The position numbers and the translations under genes are program-made. From Annona cherimola (Eukaryota > Streptophyta > Magnoliopsida > Magnoliales > Annonaceae), in assembly GCA_030490835.1 (NCBI GenBank), contig CM059971.1, positions 57,460,012 through 57,524,011 on the forward strand: 64,000 bases of DNA. Reading direction: 5' to 3'. Of the stretch, positions 47,941 through 59,837 are shown one piece after another. The notes beneath the pieces were generated by a model. It made no database searches. It was not told the origin of the DNA and saw only the letters and a list, made by a program, of their open reading frames with translations. Position 1 is the first letter of the stretch. The number at the start of each line of letters is the position of its first letter.

Positions 47941-47975
47941 AGATAGACAGATGGAGCGTTGATTTGTTGGCCAAA

Positions 47976-48235
47976 AGAAGAAAGTGGCAGCAGGGAACTT
48001 CCGAGCTAGGCGCCATAGATGAAGAAGAAAGCGGCAGCAGGCAGCTTCCGAGCTAGGCGCCTAAATGGAGAAGAAAGCAGCTGTAGGGAGCTTCCGAGCT
48101 AGGCGCCGAAAATGAAGAAGAAAGCGGCAGCAGGGAGCTTCCAAGGTAGGCGCCCGAGACGAAGAAGAAAGTGGCAGGGAGCTGTTCAGTTGCCGAGCTG
48201 GGCGCCGGAGATGAAGAAGAAAGCGGCAAGGACCT
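47976..48235 (+). repeat. GC-rich minisatellite, unit 46-52 bp, about six copies
   Basis: The unit is gaagaagaaagcggcagc followed by agggagcttccgagctaggcgcc, starting near 47976, 48021, 48067, 48113, 48161 and 48213. The period is mostly not a multiple of three, so it does not encode a simple peptide repeat. GC content is far above the surroundings. Confidence 0.85.
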
Positions 48236-48496
48236 GTCGTACTGGGCGATGGACAGCTGGAGGACGCTGGGATCCGCCAGGACGGTACAGGGAGCGGCTC
48301 GCCGGGCTGCTGCTGCTGGTGGATGCCAGAGATCCAAGGATGGGGAACAAAGCATCGAGAAGAGCAGACGGCGGGAGAGTGTAGCAGTGAAGCTAGGGCT
48401 TGGGACTTTAGATGGGCGGGAATAATTTGGGGAGAGAAAGGGGAAACCGTGAAACACAACCTTTACGCCTCTGTTTTTTTGTTCCCTAGCTGCCAA
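48053..48496 (-). other. GC-rich ORF over the minisatellite, source unknown
   Basis: 147 codons on the minus strand (a second, overlapping frame of 132 codons at 48061-48459). Serine/proline/alanine rich, without recognised domain. As the GC-rich block is isolated in AT-rich repeats it could be a displaced piece of a host 5' exon or promoter, as in H1 and H3. I found no transposon ends around it. Confidence 0.25.
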
Positions 48497-48664
48497 ACCA
48501 GCAGTTTAAGTAACTTCAATTTTTATATAACAATGAGAAATATTAATATACTTTTCTATTTATCCATTAAATATTAACCCTTTAAAATTAATATTCATTT
48601 ATTTCTAATAATCTTTTCTTTCTCTTTATAATTTTAGGCCATCAAAATAATTTTAATCTTATTA

Positions 48665-49170
48665 TTTTAATAGTTTCTGTATGCAAAATCATCATAGCTT
48701 CCATGACCAAATGGTTCATCATCAAGCTGCAACCTATCCAGGTTGAATCAGATTCACTGATTTTCATTAATTTTTTGAAAGCAGAACGATGTATATTCTC
48801 ATCGTAGGGACGATTATCAATAAGATAAAAGTCATCGCTACTTCTGCATCATCTCTATCTTCTTTTTGTCACATCATGTGGTTTGGAAGCGTTGTTGCCC
48901 ATTGTTTGCCTGATTATCTTTCTTGTAATTTAGGCAAACCCTTGAATGGTGAGGCAATCGACCATTCTTTCTTTTAGAAAAGCTTTTTATAAATAATTAT
49001 TAGAATGAAATACAAGGACTACTTCATCCCCGCTCTTTGTATAAATAATTTATTGGCATGAAATACAAAAACTACTCCATTCCCACTCCCCTTGTTCAAT
49101 CAAATTCTCTTGAACAATGAGAGAAGGCATAGTGATGGTCATCCTTTTATCAAAAAAAAAAAGTTTCTGT
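48665..49170 (+). pseudogene. LINE RNase H tail, degraded
   Basis: IQVESDSLIFINFLKAE in one frame, then after a frameshift GTIINKIKVIATSASSLSSF and WFGSVVAHCLPDYLSCNLGK. This is the second half of the RNase H-like domain (catalytic D in ESD, terminal AH). An 11-A run follows near 49151-49161. 5' truncated. Confidence 0.6.
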
Positions 49171-49895
49171 ACAAAAAAATTTGCTTGTTGCACTTTTAGG
49201 ATGTAATTTATAAGTTGTCTTGTATATATATTCGTACGCAGTTATGCAATAGGACCATCATAACCACCACAAAATTATTATTTTAAAATTTACATTTTTT
49301 GAATTTATCGTAAAAGTGTTCTCCATGTAATTATTTTAAACTTTATCGTAACAAGGTTCATCATATAATTATTTTAAATTTATAATATTATGAATTAATG
49401 TCTACAATGTTCTTGATATAATTATTTTATATTTTTTGTAAAAATGTTTTACATACATTTTTTTAAATTTATATTTTTATGAATTAATTTGAAAAGTAAC
49501 TTTATGATATACCCAGGCCCAAACATAGTCGAAACAATCTCTAGGCCAAATTTGATTTTACAGCTTTGGGTACCGGGTTCAACTCGGACATAAATATATA
49601 GGATCAAAATAGGTACAGGGTCAGGTAAAACTTGTTTGATATGCATCCTTAGAGGTATTTTTATTTGGAAAAATAAAAAACAATTAAAATATTTTAAAAT
49701 AAAACATTTTATGTATAAAAACACATGCTTAGGCTCACATGCATATGCTAAATACCAAAAAATCAGTTTTCATGTACAAGTTTGTATTGAATCACAAATT
49801 TTATGAAATTTAGTAAGTAAAAGGGTTTTTAAAAATTTGAGAACAAAATTGCATGTGATTAATTATTTTTTATGGAAAGTATTAATTATTATCTG
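49171..49895. other. AT-rich, no gene
   Basis: It includes a loose four-fold repeat (ataattattttaaa..., about 49275-49470, spacing about 50 bp) and otherwise low-complexity sequence. Confidence 0.5.
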
Positions 49896-50118
49896 TTTCA
49901 TGTTGATCAAGTGCAACGAAAATTTTTTAGTTGCAAATTGTCTTTGCAGTTGCACTTAATAGCAACCAAATTTTGCAACGAGGTGTGGTTAATGGCTAGT
50001 TATAGATAAAACCACAAAAATAGGAACGGTCTTATTTGGTTGCACTTGGTCCCGTCAATTGCAACGAAAAAAAATGTCCTTGCGATTTTTGGTTGCAATT
50101 GTAAGGTCTTGCTGTAGA
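49896..50118. mobile_element. CACTA-like subterminal fragment
   Basis: Multiple copies of TTGCAACGAAA/gcaattg motifs in both orientations, as at 61020-61475, ending in gcaattgtaaggtcttgctgtag. This resembles a decayed CACTA terminus. The element body is absent. Confidence 0.45.
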
Positions 50119-52130
50119 TATTGAAGTATCTCAATGCACCCGCAAGCCCAATTTCAACAACACACCATGTTAACAAAGATATATTAAGAATCAGAAAATT
50201 TTTATCAACCTCCGAATGATAATGCAAGACATCTAAGGGTGTCTAACTTGTAATTATAAATTTTACAACATAAAGAAAAATTCATACTAGCAATGGAACC
50301 CGTCCCTTGTCAATAGTTATTTACTTCTAATCAATAAAGCAGGCGCTACCCTCTATTTCATATAATTATATTTTTGATATTATGTGTCAAATACTCATAT
50401 GATAGATCCAACCTCAACTAAAATTCTTCTATGCAGTTATGAACTCTCATACAGTTGGTATTTAAATCAAACCCAAACAATAGTTATTATAATATTAAAA
50501 TACTTAAACAAAACTCCATCCGACGTGCCTAAACACATCCGATTAGATCTCATTATAATACAAGCCAACTGAAAATAATGTGTAGAGTTTCATGTTAAAT
50601 TATCATAATATTTATTATATAAATACGTTGGATATTCCATTTAATCATCATCTGGAATCTTACGTTCATAACAATTTAAAAAATATATTATATACATTCC
50701 CTAAATATTACCACCAATTTATTTAATATTATTCATACTGCTTTATGAGTAAATCAATGATTTAACTGTTCTGACATTAAAGCAATGTCTCCTAATTAGT
50801 TGCTTCCTTACTTCTGCCATTCAAATATATTATAACATGATATACACTTTATCATCCAAGCCTTGGATTTAGGAACCAACTTTCTCCCTTTTGCAAATCA
50901 ACCTTTTTCGTCCTAATATTAAACGAATTCCAAGAGAAACAGCCACTATAAATAAAATTATTTTTACATACCTCGATCTACAAAATAAAATCAATTATGC
51001 CAGACACATACCACTCTTCAAAAATGTATTTTTCATAATTGTCTTCGATTTGAGAATTTCTTTACTAAAAAATTCTTCAAGAATTAATTTTCATAAATGT
51101 CAACCTTGTTCACATAACGTCCGTTTAATTATTTCTCTTACTTACCCATTTGTAGAATCCACGGAGAGGATTTCTAAATAAAAAGAATTCTCTTCTTCCT
51201 TCTCTCAATATGCAACAGATTCCTCCCTTCAAGCTTTCCTTGTTAAACCTCTCTTTTTTCACTCATCCCATATAAATATAATTTCTACCTCATGCCTCAA
51301 ATTACACACACCAAATTTCTCGAGATTCTATTTGGTTATCAACTTTAAAATAAAAAAAAATCAAATTTTATCTTTTCGTGGCCCCGCGTGGATTATTTGC
51401 TAAAAATTAATTGTCTAATTTTTACTAAGATGCAATTGGAACATACTATCTCCTATTTACATGCCACTATTTCTAACCATCTTTGCTTTTCAACAATTTG
51501 TTAAATTATCTGTTTTAAAATTTGTTGGCATTTATTTTTCGTTTGCATAAACATAAATACCTCAAATTTTGCTTTGGCCTCTTTCATAGTTTCAAAATTT
51601 TAAATAACTAAACAAAAATTATTTTTATTTGAATAGAAAAATATAAAAATATTGAAAAAATATCTATATTTTTCTAAAATATGACAAAATACATTAATAT
51701 AAGTATTTATTATGAATTATATTTATAAAAATCTGAAAATTTAATTTATCTAACGGAAGGCATTTGAATAATAATTTCTTTATAAAATTTAAGAAAATAA
51801 GTTAAAATATAATATTTTAAGAATATTTCTTACTTTTTAATTTTTACATTATGAAAATATTTTTTAAACATAAATTTTAAAGATATTTGAATGTGCTTTT
51901 CCGGACTTCAAAATAAAATTTCAATGTTTGAATATTTGAATATTTTTATGATAAAAAGTCACTCAAAATTAATTGTATACTATTTTTTATTTTAGTATAT
52001 ATATTATATGAAAACTAATACATGGGCAGTATGCTCTTTAATAATGTTGATCTCTTTATTAATCTTTTCGATTGTTTACTATATTGGAAAGTTAGTTATA
52101 TGAGTAAAGGATATTTAAATAGAAATACGA
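50119..52130. other. AT-rich, no supported gene
   Basis: A 96-codon plus-strand ORF (50891-51181) and a 62-codon ORF (50384-50572) have no recognisable motif. From 51600 the sequence is extremely AT-rich. Confidence 0.5.
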
Positions 52131-52500
52131 TCTTGTTAGGGAGGCCAAAGTAGCCTAAGTAAAGTTTTACTTAGGCCCGGCTAGGAAACGTATTTTGAAG
52201 CTTTTTTTTATAAACATGTTAGTCTAAGTGTATTGAATTTGCAAACCGAGTTTTATCATTTTTGAATATTTTTAATTATTTTTATTTTTAAATACGGTGA
52301 CATTCTCATAATTTTCTGGAATAGTTGATAAAAACGATAATAAATAGTTAGAATAAATAAAACAAGTTTAAAATTATTGATGTGAATAAAAATATTTTAC
52401 ATTTCAGCCGTTCATTCTCAAATAAATTTTAAATGTATGAGTAATAATAATTACTTCATGAAGAAAATTTTTTATTTTAACTAAAAGATTGCAAGATCAA
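52131..52500. mobile_element. possible foldback MITE remnant
   Basis: A head with the palindrome cctaagtaaagttttacttagg is followed by poly-T/ataaacatg and tttttgaatatttttaatta, the layout seen at 5402-5810. The right inverted end is not clear. Confidence 0.3.
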
Positions 52501-53045
52501 TTGGTGAAATGAGTGCTTTTAAAGAGCAATAAAACACTTGGTATAAAAAAAGAATGTACCACATTTTGGTTGCTCCAAAGGGATGTAAATTGCTTGGAGG
52601 TCAAGGTATACTATCTTGGATATCCCTGTTGTCGAGATTTCTCTCACAAGCGCGTGAATCATAACAAGTAATTTAAATAAATAATAGAGTATAGTTCTCA
52701 CAAAGAACATATCTAAAATTATCATCAAATAACAAACTTCATATACCAAAATTTAATCAAGAGATTGCTTAGAAATACCGAAAACTGAAATAAAAATGTA
52801 AAACATTTCAACATAAGAGATGCCGGAGCAAAAAAAAATCATATCAGCCTACCAGGATAGCAACGCAATTTTTATTTATTTATTTTTTTTTTTTGACGTA
52901 ACAACAGTGCATTTAATGCATGGAGTTTGCGGGGGAAAAAAAGCATCAACCTAGTTGGTATAGCCTAGGACATGGACAACAGCTCATTTAATGACAACAG
53001 CTCATTTAATGCACACAATTTGTGTAAGAAAAAAATGTCAACTAA

Positions 53046-53336
53046 GGGTGTGTTTGATTGGAAGTAAAACTTTTGAGGAAAAATTTTGGGAGTAGAAGTT
53101 GTCAAATTGATAGAAAATGATGTGATATAATAGGGGTAATGATGAAGAGTAAAGAGAATGAAGTTAAAATAGATAGGTTAGTTGTATGGGTAGTTGTGTA
53201 GAAATGATTGAAAAGTAGGGTAGTTTGTATAGAAAAATGTAAAAAAATAATTAAAAAATAGAGTAGTTATGAAGAATGAAAAGTTTTTGGTTGAAAAGTT
53301 TTAGTTGACATATTTTGGCCCCAAACAAACACACCC
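53046..53336. mobile_element. Tourist-like MITE
   Basis: 291 bp. Inverted ends gggtgtgtttgattgg and gggtgtgtttgtttgg are flanked by TAA on each side (53043-53045 and 53337-53339). It interrupts a locally repeated sequence (gcctaggacatggacaacag / gcctactacgtggacagtag). Confidence 0.85.
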
Positions 53337-55540
53337 TAAGTTGGCGCAGCCTACTACGTGGACAGTAGCCCATTTAATGCCTGAACTTGTGTAATAAAAA
53401 AATGTCAACCGAATTTTATATTTATCCAAGCAGTTTCTCAGATCAGAAATAATTTGGAGTAAGAAAATAAAATAAAATTAAAAGCAAATCTTAAAAAGTT
53501 TTGCAACAAGGATACATTCTTTCAAGATGGATGGATGCTGAGTTATAACTTCTTTTGTCTTTTACCATAATTTTATTATATTTTCTTAACTTGAGTTATT
53601 AATTTAGGTCAAAATTATCTATACTCTTTCCTAGAGCATCATATAAATCTAATATATAAATTAACTTCCGATGTCAATTATAAAATTTTAAAATAATAAT
53701 TGATATTATACATACCCTTAATAATGAATAGACAAGGTTAGAAGGCATTTCTATCTATACTAACAAATTTATTATATCCTACTTACACAATTTCAGGATT
53801 ATGTCAAGATATTATGCTACTTAAGCCATGTCTAATTTCATGATGTTTATTTCGAGCTTCACACGAAATTTCCCCAACATTCCAATAGGTGCTCAGGCTG
53901 TTAGAAGCATCAAGTGCAAGTTAAGAAAATTATACATCCATCACAGATCCGTGAAAAGTTCCACTACAAACACTAAAAAAGAGAATTTAATTCATAATAA
54001 AAATTTAAAATATAATATCCATCATAAAAACAAAAATAAGGCAAGAGAAAAAGAATAGAAAAACTTTAATTGATGATATTTGTCTTCAATCCAGCGTTCC
54101 AACCCTTGCTCTTGCCGCTGGAAACGTGCACTGGAAACCTAAAATTCTATGCTATGAACGGAACTCAAAGAACTGAATGCCATGACAGTCTTGACGTCCA
54201 CCTATTTATAAGAGTGGTTTGCGAAAGTCTGAAAATTTCACAGCTTGCTCTGAAAATTGGACATTGATGCTTTGGATGGTGTCTATAGAATCATATAGCT
54301 CGGATTACAAGAAATTGCTACTGTGGTTGATTTTCATGGCTGGGGAGGTGTTGATCTGATTATGATGATGATGGATTCTCCATGGCCATGAGTATGGGAT
54401 GCAACCCTTGCTTTTGCTTTTGCTGAATTTGCTAGCCATAACAGAATTAATTGGCAGTATAGCTTTGCCTTATGGCTTGATATTTGGATGGACAGCAACG
54501 CTTCTGATGCTGTGATTAGCATATCTTTGGCTTTGGTGATGCTCGCATGCTTGGCATGGCCTATTTGGACCCAACGGCCTGAATAATGTGCTGCTGGAGA
54601 CTCATGATTTGCTTGGTATGGCCACTGGATGCTTGCGGAACAATGGAAGGGTGGTGATGTATTGGATGGCCACGATATAGGCATGGTTGCTGCCATCTCA
54701 CTTGAATGAAGGATATAATTTGAAGATTGGTCGTATCCATAATGCTTTAGGAGGGGTGTTGATGATGATTAGCTTCTGCGCAAACAACAATTATCAATGT
54801 AATTTAAAGCTAGAAAATAATGTATAATTTTGTTAACAAATATCCTTAATTGAATCTCAAGCCTATATAATTCAATTGCAACAAATAATTATTTAATTTC
54901 AAACCAAAAAATACTTAATCATTATATTTAATTACTTAAAATTAATATTTAATGCCTGATTATTGCAAAAATATATTTTAAAGCTAATTTTGCAAAAACA
55001 CTAAATATTTACTCTCTAAATTGGTGCAAAAATGCTCATAAAATATATTATCATGTATCAATTATCAACCCCCTCATTTTCTTCGTGGAGGTTTAGTTAT
55101 ACTTATGTAGGGTTCGGTATCAATGAGGTGTGTCTTGTGTTTGGTAAAAATATTGGGTGATCATTCTTTGGAAATTTTCTTTTGTCAACATATTCATCTA
55201 TAGTTGGCAAAATCAAGAGATTACTTGCCTTCATAATCATCTTGGGATGACCGATTCACCTAGGTCTATGTAGCATTGATTCTTCATTAATGTATGTCAG
55301 TATTCTCCAACTCAAGGAAAAGTATACTCTTGCAATGAAGTGGATTCCATAAATACTTTGTCATGTTGTTGACATTTTATTTTCCTTTTGTCTTTGGAGG
55401 CTTGCTGCTCTTTGGGGGGCCTTCTCTTGAGGCCTTTTTGCAATGGGTGGTTTAATGCGAGCCCTTCCTACTTAATGAGGCTGCGTTGGACCTTTCCTTA
55501 TTTGGTCATTGGACTTGTTTCAATCCAACTCCATCAGTAG
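53337..55540. other. no supported gene
   Basis: 54060-54720 is less AT-rich and holds overlapping ORFs (54334-54696 minus, 120 codons; 54070-54267 plus) with no recognised family. 53828-54058 plus is a 76-codon lysine/asparagine-rich frame of no clear meaning. The rest is AT-rich. Confidence 0.45.
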
Positions 55541-55549
55541 TCTCTACAA

Positions 55550-56440
55550 AGAATTTCGTCAACACATTCTGGTGGTCTTCCTCATCATGAATTATCACCA
55601 TGTGAAGAAGCATACTCAGCTAGAGAATGGGCATCTTGGTTCCCGTTGCGCATAACATGCTTGAACTCCACATATTCTAGTTACATAGCTACATCCTTAA
55701 TCTCCTTGATGAAGACACCTATGGATGATAACATAATTGCATCATGTTTAAGGAAATTTGTTAAAATAATAGGATTACTCTCCACTTTAACATCATGGAT
55801 GCATAAATCATTGAGTTATCGAACACCTAGTAACATGGCCTTTGATTTCGTGATCAAGGTCTCCATCACACCACTATTCAGCCCAACATTTGGGCCACTA
55901 TAAATTTACCAACTGCATCTTGTAGGATAGCTCCAAACACTATGACCTCCTTGTCTTTCATTCTTTTGGCATCCACATTCAACTTTATTCTTTCAATAGC
56001 TGGTTTCAGCAATCTTATCAGACTCTTTTCCATTAATACTCAAATACTAGAAATTGATTTGGCCTTGTTCCATTGTTCTCGGTGGCTCAAAAGATGTATG
56101 CACATTGCTTTTATTCTGATTTCCTTCCCTTCTACGTAGAAGTTGTTTCTCAGACTCCAAATTCTCCAACAAATTGAAAAGTGTTAATTTGAGAAGGTCT
56201 TTATATCTTGCTTCACATCATTATAAGTCTCCCTTGACATCATCAAACATAGGGCTACCATGTTATTTGAGTTAGCTCACACTTCTAGATCTTGTTTTAA
56301 AATAAAGAACAACTATGATCAACATGGATGCCTCTTCTATTCAGATTTGCTTTGTGGGAATGACAGTATTCATCATTTTCCAATAAAAATCAAAATCTTC
56401 TTTGGCAGCTACAACTTCCAAATGATTTTTTCGACTTGTT
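55550..56440 (-). pseudogene. LINE 3' region: zinc-finger (zf-RVT) and RNase H, degraded
   Basis: Read on the minus strand. Near 56400-56200 is a zf-RVT-like segment (FYWKMMNTVIPTKQI and NLNRRGIHVDHSCSLF). From about 56030 down comes an RNase H-like domain: IERIKLNVDAKR, FGAILQDAVGKFIVAQ, KAMLLGVR, VKVESNPIILTNFL, EYVEFKHVMRNGNQDAHSLA. Several stops and frameshifts interrupt it. The active-site D of the ESD strand is replaced (ESN). More of the LINE is kept here than in the other three tails, but RT is missing. Confidence 0.75.
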
Positions 56441-56539
56441 AGGTATAGGGTGCAACTTGGATCTAATAGGTCTGGAAAAGGATGGAACCTACCCTTAATC
56501 AATTAAAAAACCTCTATATTACCCTATTTTAGACTAGAT

Positions 56540-58310
56540 TGTTTTGGAGCTTATCGTACACTATTTTTTCAAGGGCGAGTTGATTCTAGTTTTGATTATA
56601 AATCAATTCTTAAAAATATCATGCACTCAAATTCATGATTCGGCCTCACTTATGCACCTGATGAATAAAGTATTTTGGCAATTCTTAGATAAGTGTGTTA
56701 TGGTATTTATTGATAATATTCTAGTGTATTTTAGATGAGAGATAGAACATGTTGATAATCTAAAAGAAGTACTGCAAACCTTAAAAGAACATAAACTGTA
56801 CGCCAAACTCAAAAAATGTGAATTTTGGATGAACAGTGTGACTTTCTTAGATCATGTGGTTAGCAAGGAGGAAGTGGCAGTGGATCCTAAGAAGATAGAA
56901 GTTAACATCAATTGGGGTAGACTAACTACAGTAATCGATGTTAAAAGTTTCTTAGGTATGGCAAGATATTATCGTAAATTTATAGAAAACTTCTCGAGCA
57001 TAGCAGTGTCGCTTACTAGGTTAACTCATAAGAATGCTAAGTTTATTTGGTCAGATGTTTGTGAAAGAAGTTTTCAAGAATTGAAGAGTCATTTAACTTT
57101 AGTACTGATTTGGCCTTATCAATCACTAACAAAAGCTATGTGGTGTACAATAATGAATCTAAAAAAGGTCTTGGCTATGTACTCATGCGGCAAAATAGGG
57201 TAATTGCTTATGTGTCTAGAAAGTTAAGATCCTATGAGCAAAATTATCCTATCCATAACTTAGAGTTGGCTGCAGTAGTGTTTGCTTTAAAAATATGACG
57301 TCACTACTTACATGGTGAGAAAATAAAAATATTTACCAATGATAAGAGCCTAAGTACATTTTCTCTAAAAAAAAGTTAAACCTTCGACAAAGAAGATGAT
57401 TAGAGTTATTAAAAGACTAATATATCAGTATTCAATATCACCCTGGTAAAATAAATGTAGTAGTTGATGCCCTAAGTCAGAAGTCCTATGCTGCAGTGTG
57501 GATTACTCAGCAATTGCCCATAATATGAGAAATTCAATTATTGTAGTTAGAAGTAGTAACTCCGGGAAAAATTCAAAGAATAAGTACTCTGTAAGTTCAA
57601 TCAATACTGATTGATCAGATAAAGTAAGCTCAAAAGTAGGACAAAATTATTCTTTGTATATTAAAAAAGTTAAAAAATGGAGTAACCCTCTAATTTTAGT
57701 TGTATTTTTAATGGTACACTACTTTTTCAAGGAAGATTAGTAGTGCTTAGAGATGACATGCTACGACGAGAAATTTTTGAGGAAGCCCATTAGTCCAAAT
57801 TTTTTGTGCATCCTAATGGTACTAAGATATACAAAGATCTAAGATAGAATTTCTGGTAAAAAAGGCTGTGTTTCGACTGTGCCAAATTTATATTTCAATA
57901 TTTAGGGTGTGTTTGGTTACACACAAAATATGTCAATGAAAACTTTTCAATCAAAAACTTTTCACTCTCCATAACTACCTTATTTTTTAATTATTTTTTC
58001 ACATTTTCCTATATAAACAACCTTACTTTTCAATCATTTCCACACAAATACCCATACAACTACCCTATCGATTTTAACTTTATTCTCTTTACACCTCATT
58101 ATTACCCCTATTATATCACATCATTGTCTATCAACTTGACAACTTCTACTCTGAAAAGTTTTCATCAAAAGGTTTTACCTCCAACCAAACATACCCTTAG
58201 TATGTCAGCAAGTAAAAACTGAATGAAAAAGACAGACTAGATTATTGCAACATTTAAAAGTACCAGAGTGGAAATTGGAGCATATTACCATGGATTTTGT
58301 AACTGCTTTC
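56540..58310 (+). pseudogene. Ty3/gypsy RT, RNase H and integrase start, degraded
   Basis: Frames at 56544-56738, 56829-57203 and 57110-57298 give RT with MHLMNKVF and VFIDNILVY (the second catalytic aspartate of the YxDD box is asparagine), then SFLGMARYYRKFIENFSS, then RNase H with GLGYVLMRQNRVIAYVSRKL and NLELAAVVFAL. After a stop comes QYHPGKINVVVDAL near 57430. The integrase zinc region (VCQQVKTE) resumes after the MITE at 57905-58196 and reads VPEWKLEHITMDFVT. It ends near 58310 with no LTR in view. Order and motifs are of a chromovirus-type element. Confidence 0.85.
57905..58196. mobile_element. Tourist-like MITE inside the gypsy integrase
   Basis: 292 bp. Inverted ends gggtgtgtttggttac and gggtatgtttggttgg are flanked by TTA (57902-57904 and 58197-58199). 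It splits the integrase zinc-finger coding sequence, so it came after the retrotransposon. Confidence 0.92.
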
Positions 58311-58661
58311 TCCAGGTTGTAAGCCTTTCATTTGTTTTATTATATTTTATTTGATGCCACAAGAACCTCCTTAAAGAAATAAAAAAAATATAAGCTAATA
58401 GAATCAATTTTTTAATTATAATTTGTGTATATGCATTTGTCCTTATATTTTTCTTTGTTTTCCATTGAGGAATACATATTTTGGGACATTATGGATAACA
58501 AGTGTAATGGTTAAATGTTGTGAAAGATGTCGGTATTTAAATACGATATATTTCTTAGTGATTTATTTTGAAGTGTAATATTTTAATCTGTACTTTGTCT
58601 TTTTAACTAAGTTTGTTATTTTAATCATAACATTCTTTTTTTTATTTAATGATCTTGTAAA

Positions 58662-58994
58662 ATGGATAAAAATTGGATAAAAGGTTTGCGTAATAGGTTC
58701 AGTGATCAATACATGGAGGGCGTACAATGTTTTCTTGACTTTGCAAAGCAGCATGTGGGTAACCATACAAGGATTCGATTTCCTTGTATAAAATGTCGAA
58801 ATGTTACTTTATGAACATTAAAAGAGGTAAAATTACATTTGATCCGTTATGGAGTGAATCCCACGTACATGGTTTGGATTTACCACGGGCAGGAGCTTGC
58901 TGAATCAGATGAGGAACTTGATCCCAACGAGACTAGGGAAGATGATAACATTGATACAAAAGATGGAATTGATACAGAAGGTCCGTTACATTAG
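58662..58994 (+). pseudogene. CACTA transposase N-terminal domain (Transpos_assoc), one stop
   Basis: It opens MDKNWIKGLRNRFSDQYMEG and continues with FLDFAKQH and RIRFPCIKCRN, the cysteine-bearing motif of the transposase-associated domain. A TGA at 58812-58814 (residue 51) interrupts it. The frame continues in phase with EVKLHLIRYGVNPTYMVWIYHGQEL and an acidic tail to a stop at 58992. The stop could have arisen from CGA by a single C-to-T change. Confidence 0.8.
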
Positions 58995-59284
58995 ATATTA
59001 TCAAAAGACGGCAAGAGCAATTCCCTGAATGGTACAAGCAACTTGTGAGTGATTTTCATTTTATTTTCTCAATTGAAATTTGTATGGTTCTTATCAATAT
59101 TATTGAATTTTTTTATGATTTTTAGGCAAATGAATTACATTACACAAACCCATCGGAGGTCTGTGATGAGTTATTGTGAATGGAGTTCGATTTCATACAA
59201 AAAGAAATGGATGCACGACATACAACCCAAAATAGTGGAGTTGTGGTTGAAGAAAAATTGATTATTATATACAGGTCTTAAATA

Positions 59285-59837
59285 TCACTGAGTTCACATA
59301 TATGTTGGGATTTCACATGGACTTGTTTCAATGTGAGTGGTTTGACCTCAATGGTAGAGCTGGTATTCGACAAACACCATATTATGCTAGTGTAAATACG
59401 TCAAAGTATTGGTACAATAGTTATCCTTTATCTTCGCTAATCAAGCTCGACAAGTATTTTATGTTAAAGACACAAGAGAAGGGCCTCAATGGCGGATAAT
59501 CTAACATGTCCAACATAGACATCTTTGGAAAATACCTCAAGCTGACTCAACCAAAGCTATTGAACATGAAAACCTACAACCTCAGGATGCATTTCAGCAA
59601 TCAACATCTGCAAATATTGGACACCTTGTGGAAGTCTTTGAGATGGAAGGCATAACAGTAGATAGGCAAGTGTTTGTTGAGGAAATTAATGAAGCTATTG
59701 TACAAGCTCCAAGAGATATTAATTCCAGGGACGAAAGAGATGATGATAGAGATGATGGCTTAATCTCAAGCAGTGATCATGAGAGCTTAGATAACTATGT
59801 TGATGATTACAGCAAATGTCTGGTGAGTGATATTTAA
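59285..59837 (+). pseudogene. CACTA DUF4216-like segment and acidic tail
   Basis: LFQCEWFDLNGRAGIRQTPY and ASVNTSKYWYNSYPL match the DUF4216 region that follows the TNP2 core in plant CACTA proteins. The frame shifts near 59495, after which HVQHRHLWKIPQ and an acidic, serine-rich stretch (DERDDDRDDGLISSSDHESL) follow. The about 300 bases between the N-terminal domain and this segment hold no recognisable catalytic core. Confidence 0.7.

Noticed and set aside
50891..51181. 96-codon ORF as a small gene
   Set aside because: No recognisable domain or supporting signal, in an AT-rich region with many chance frames.
54334..54696. 120-codon minus-strand ORF as a gene
   Set aside because: No family recognised; a less AT-rich patch with open frames on both strands.
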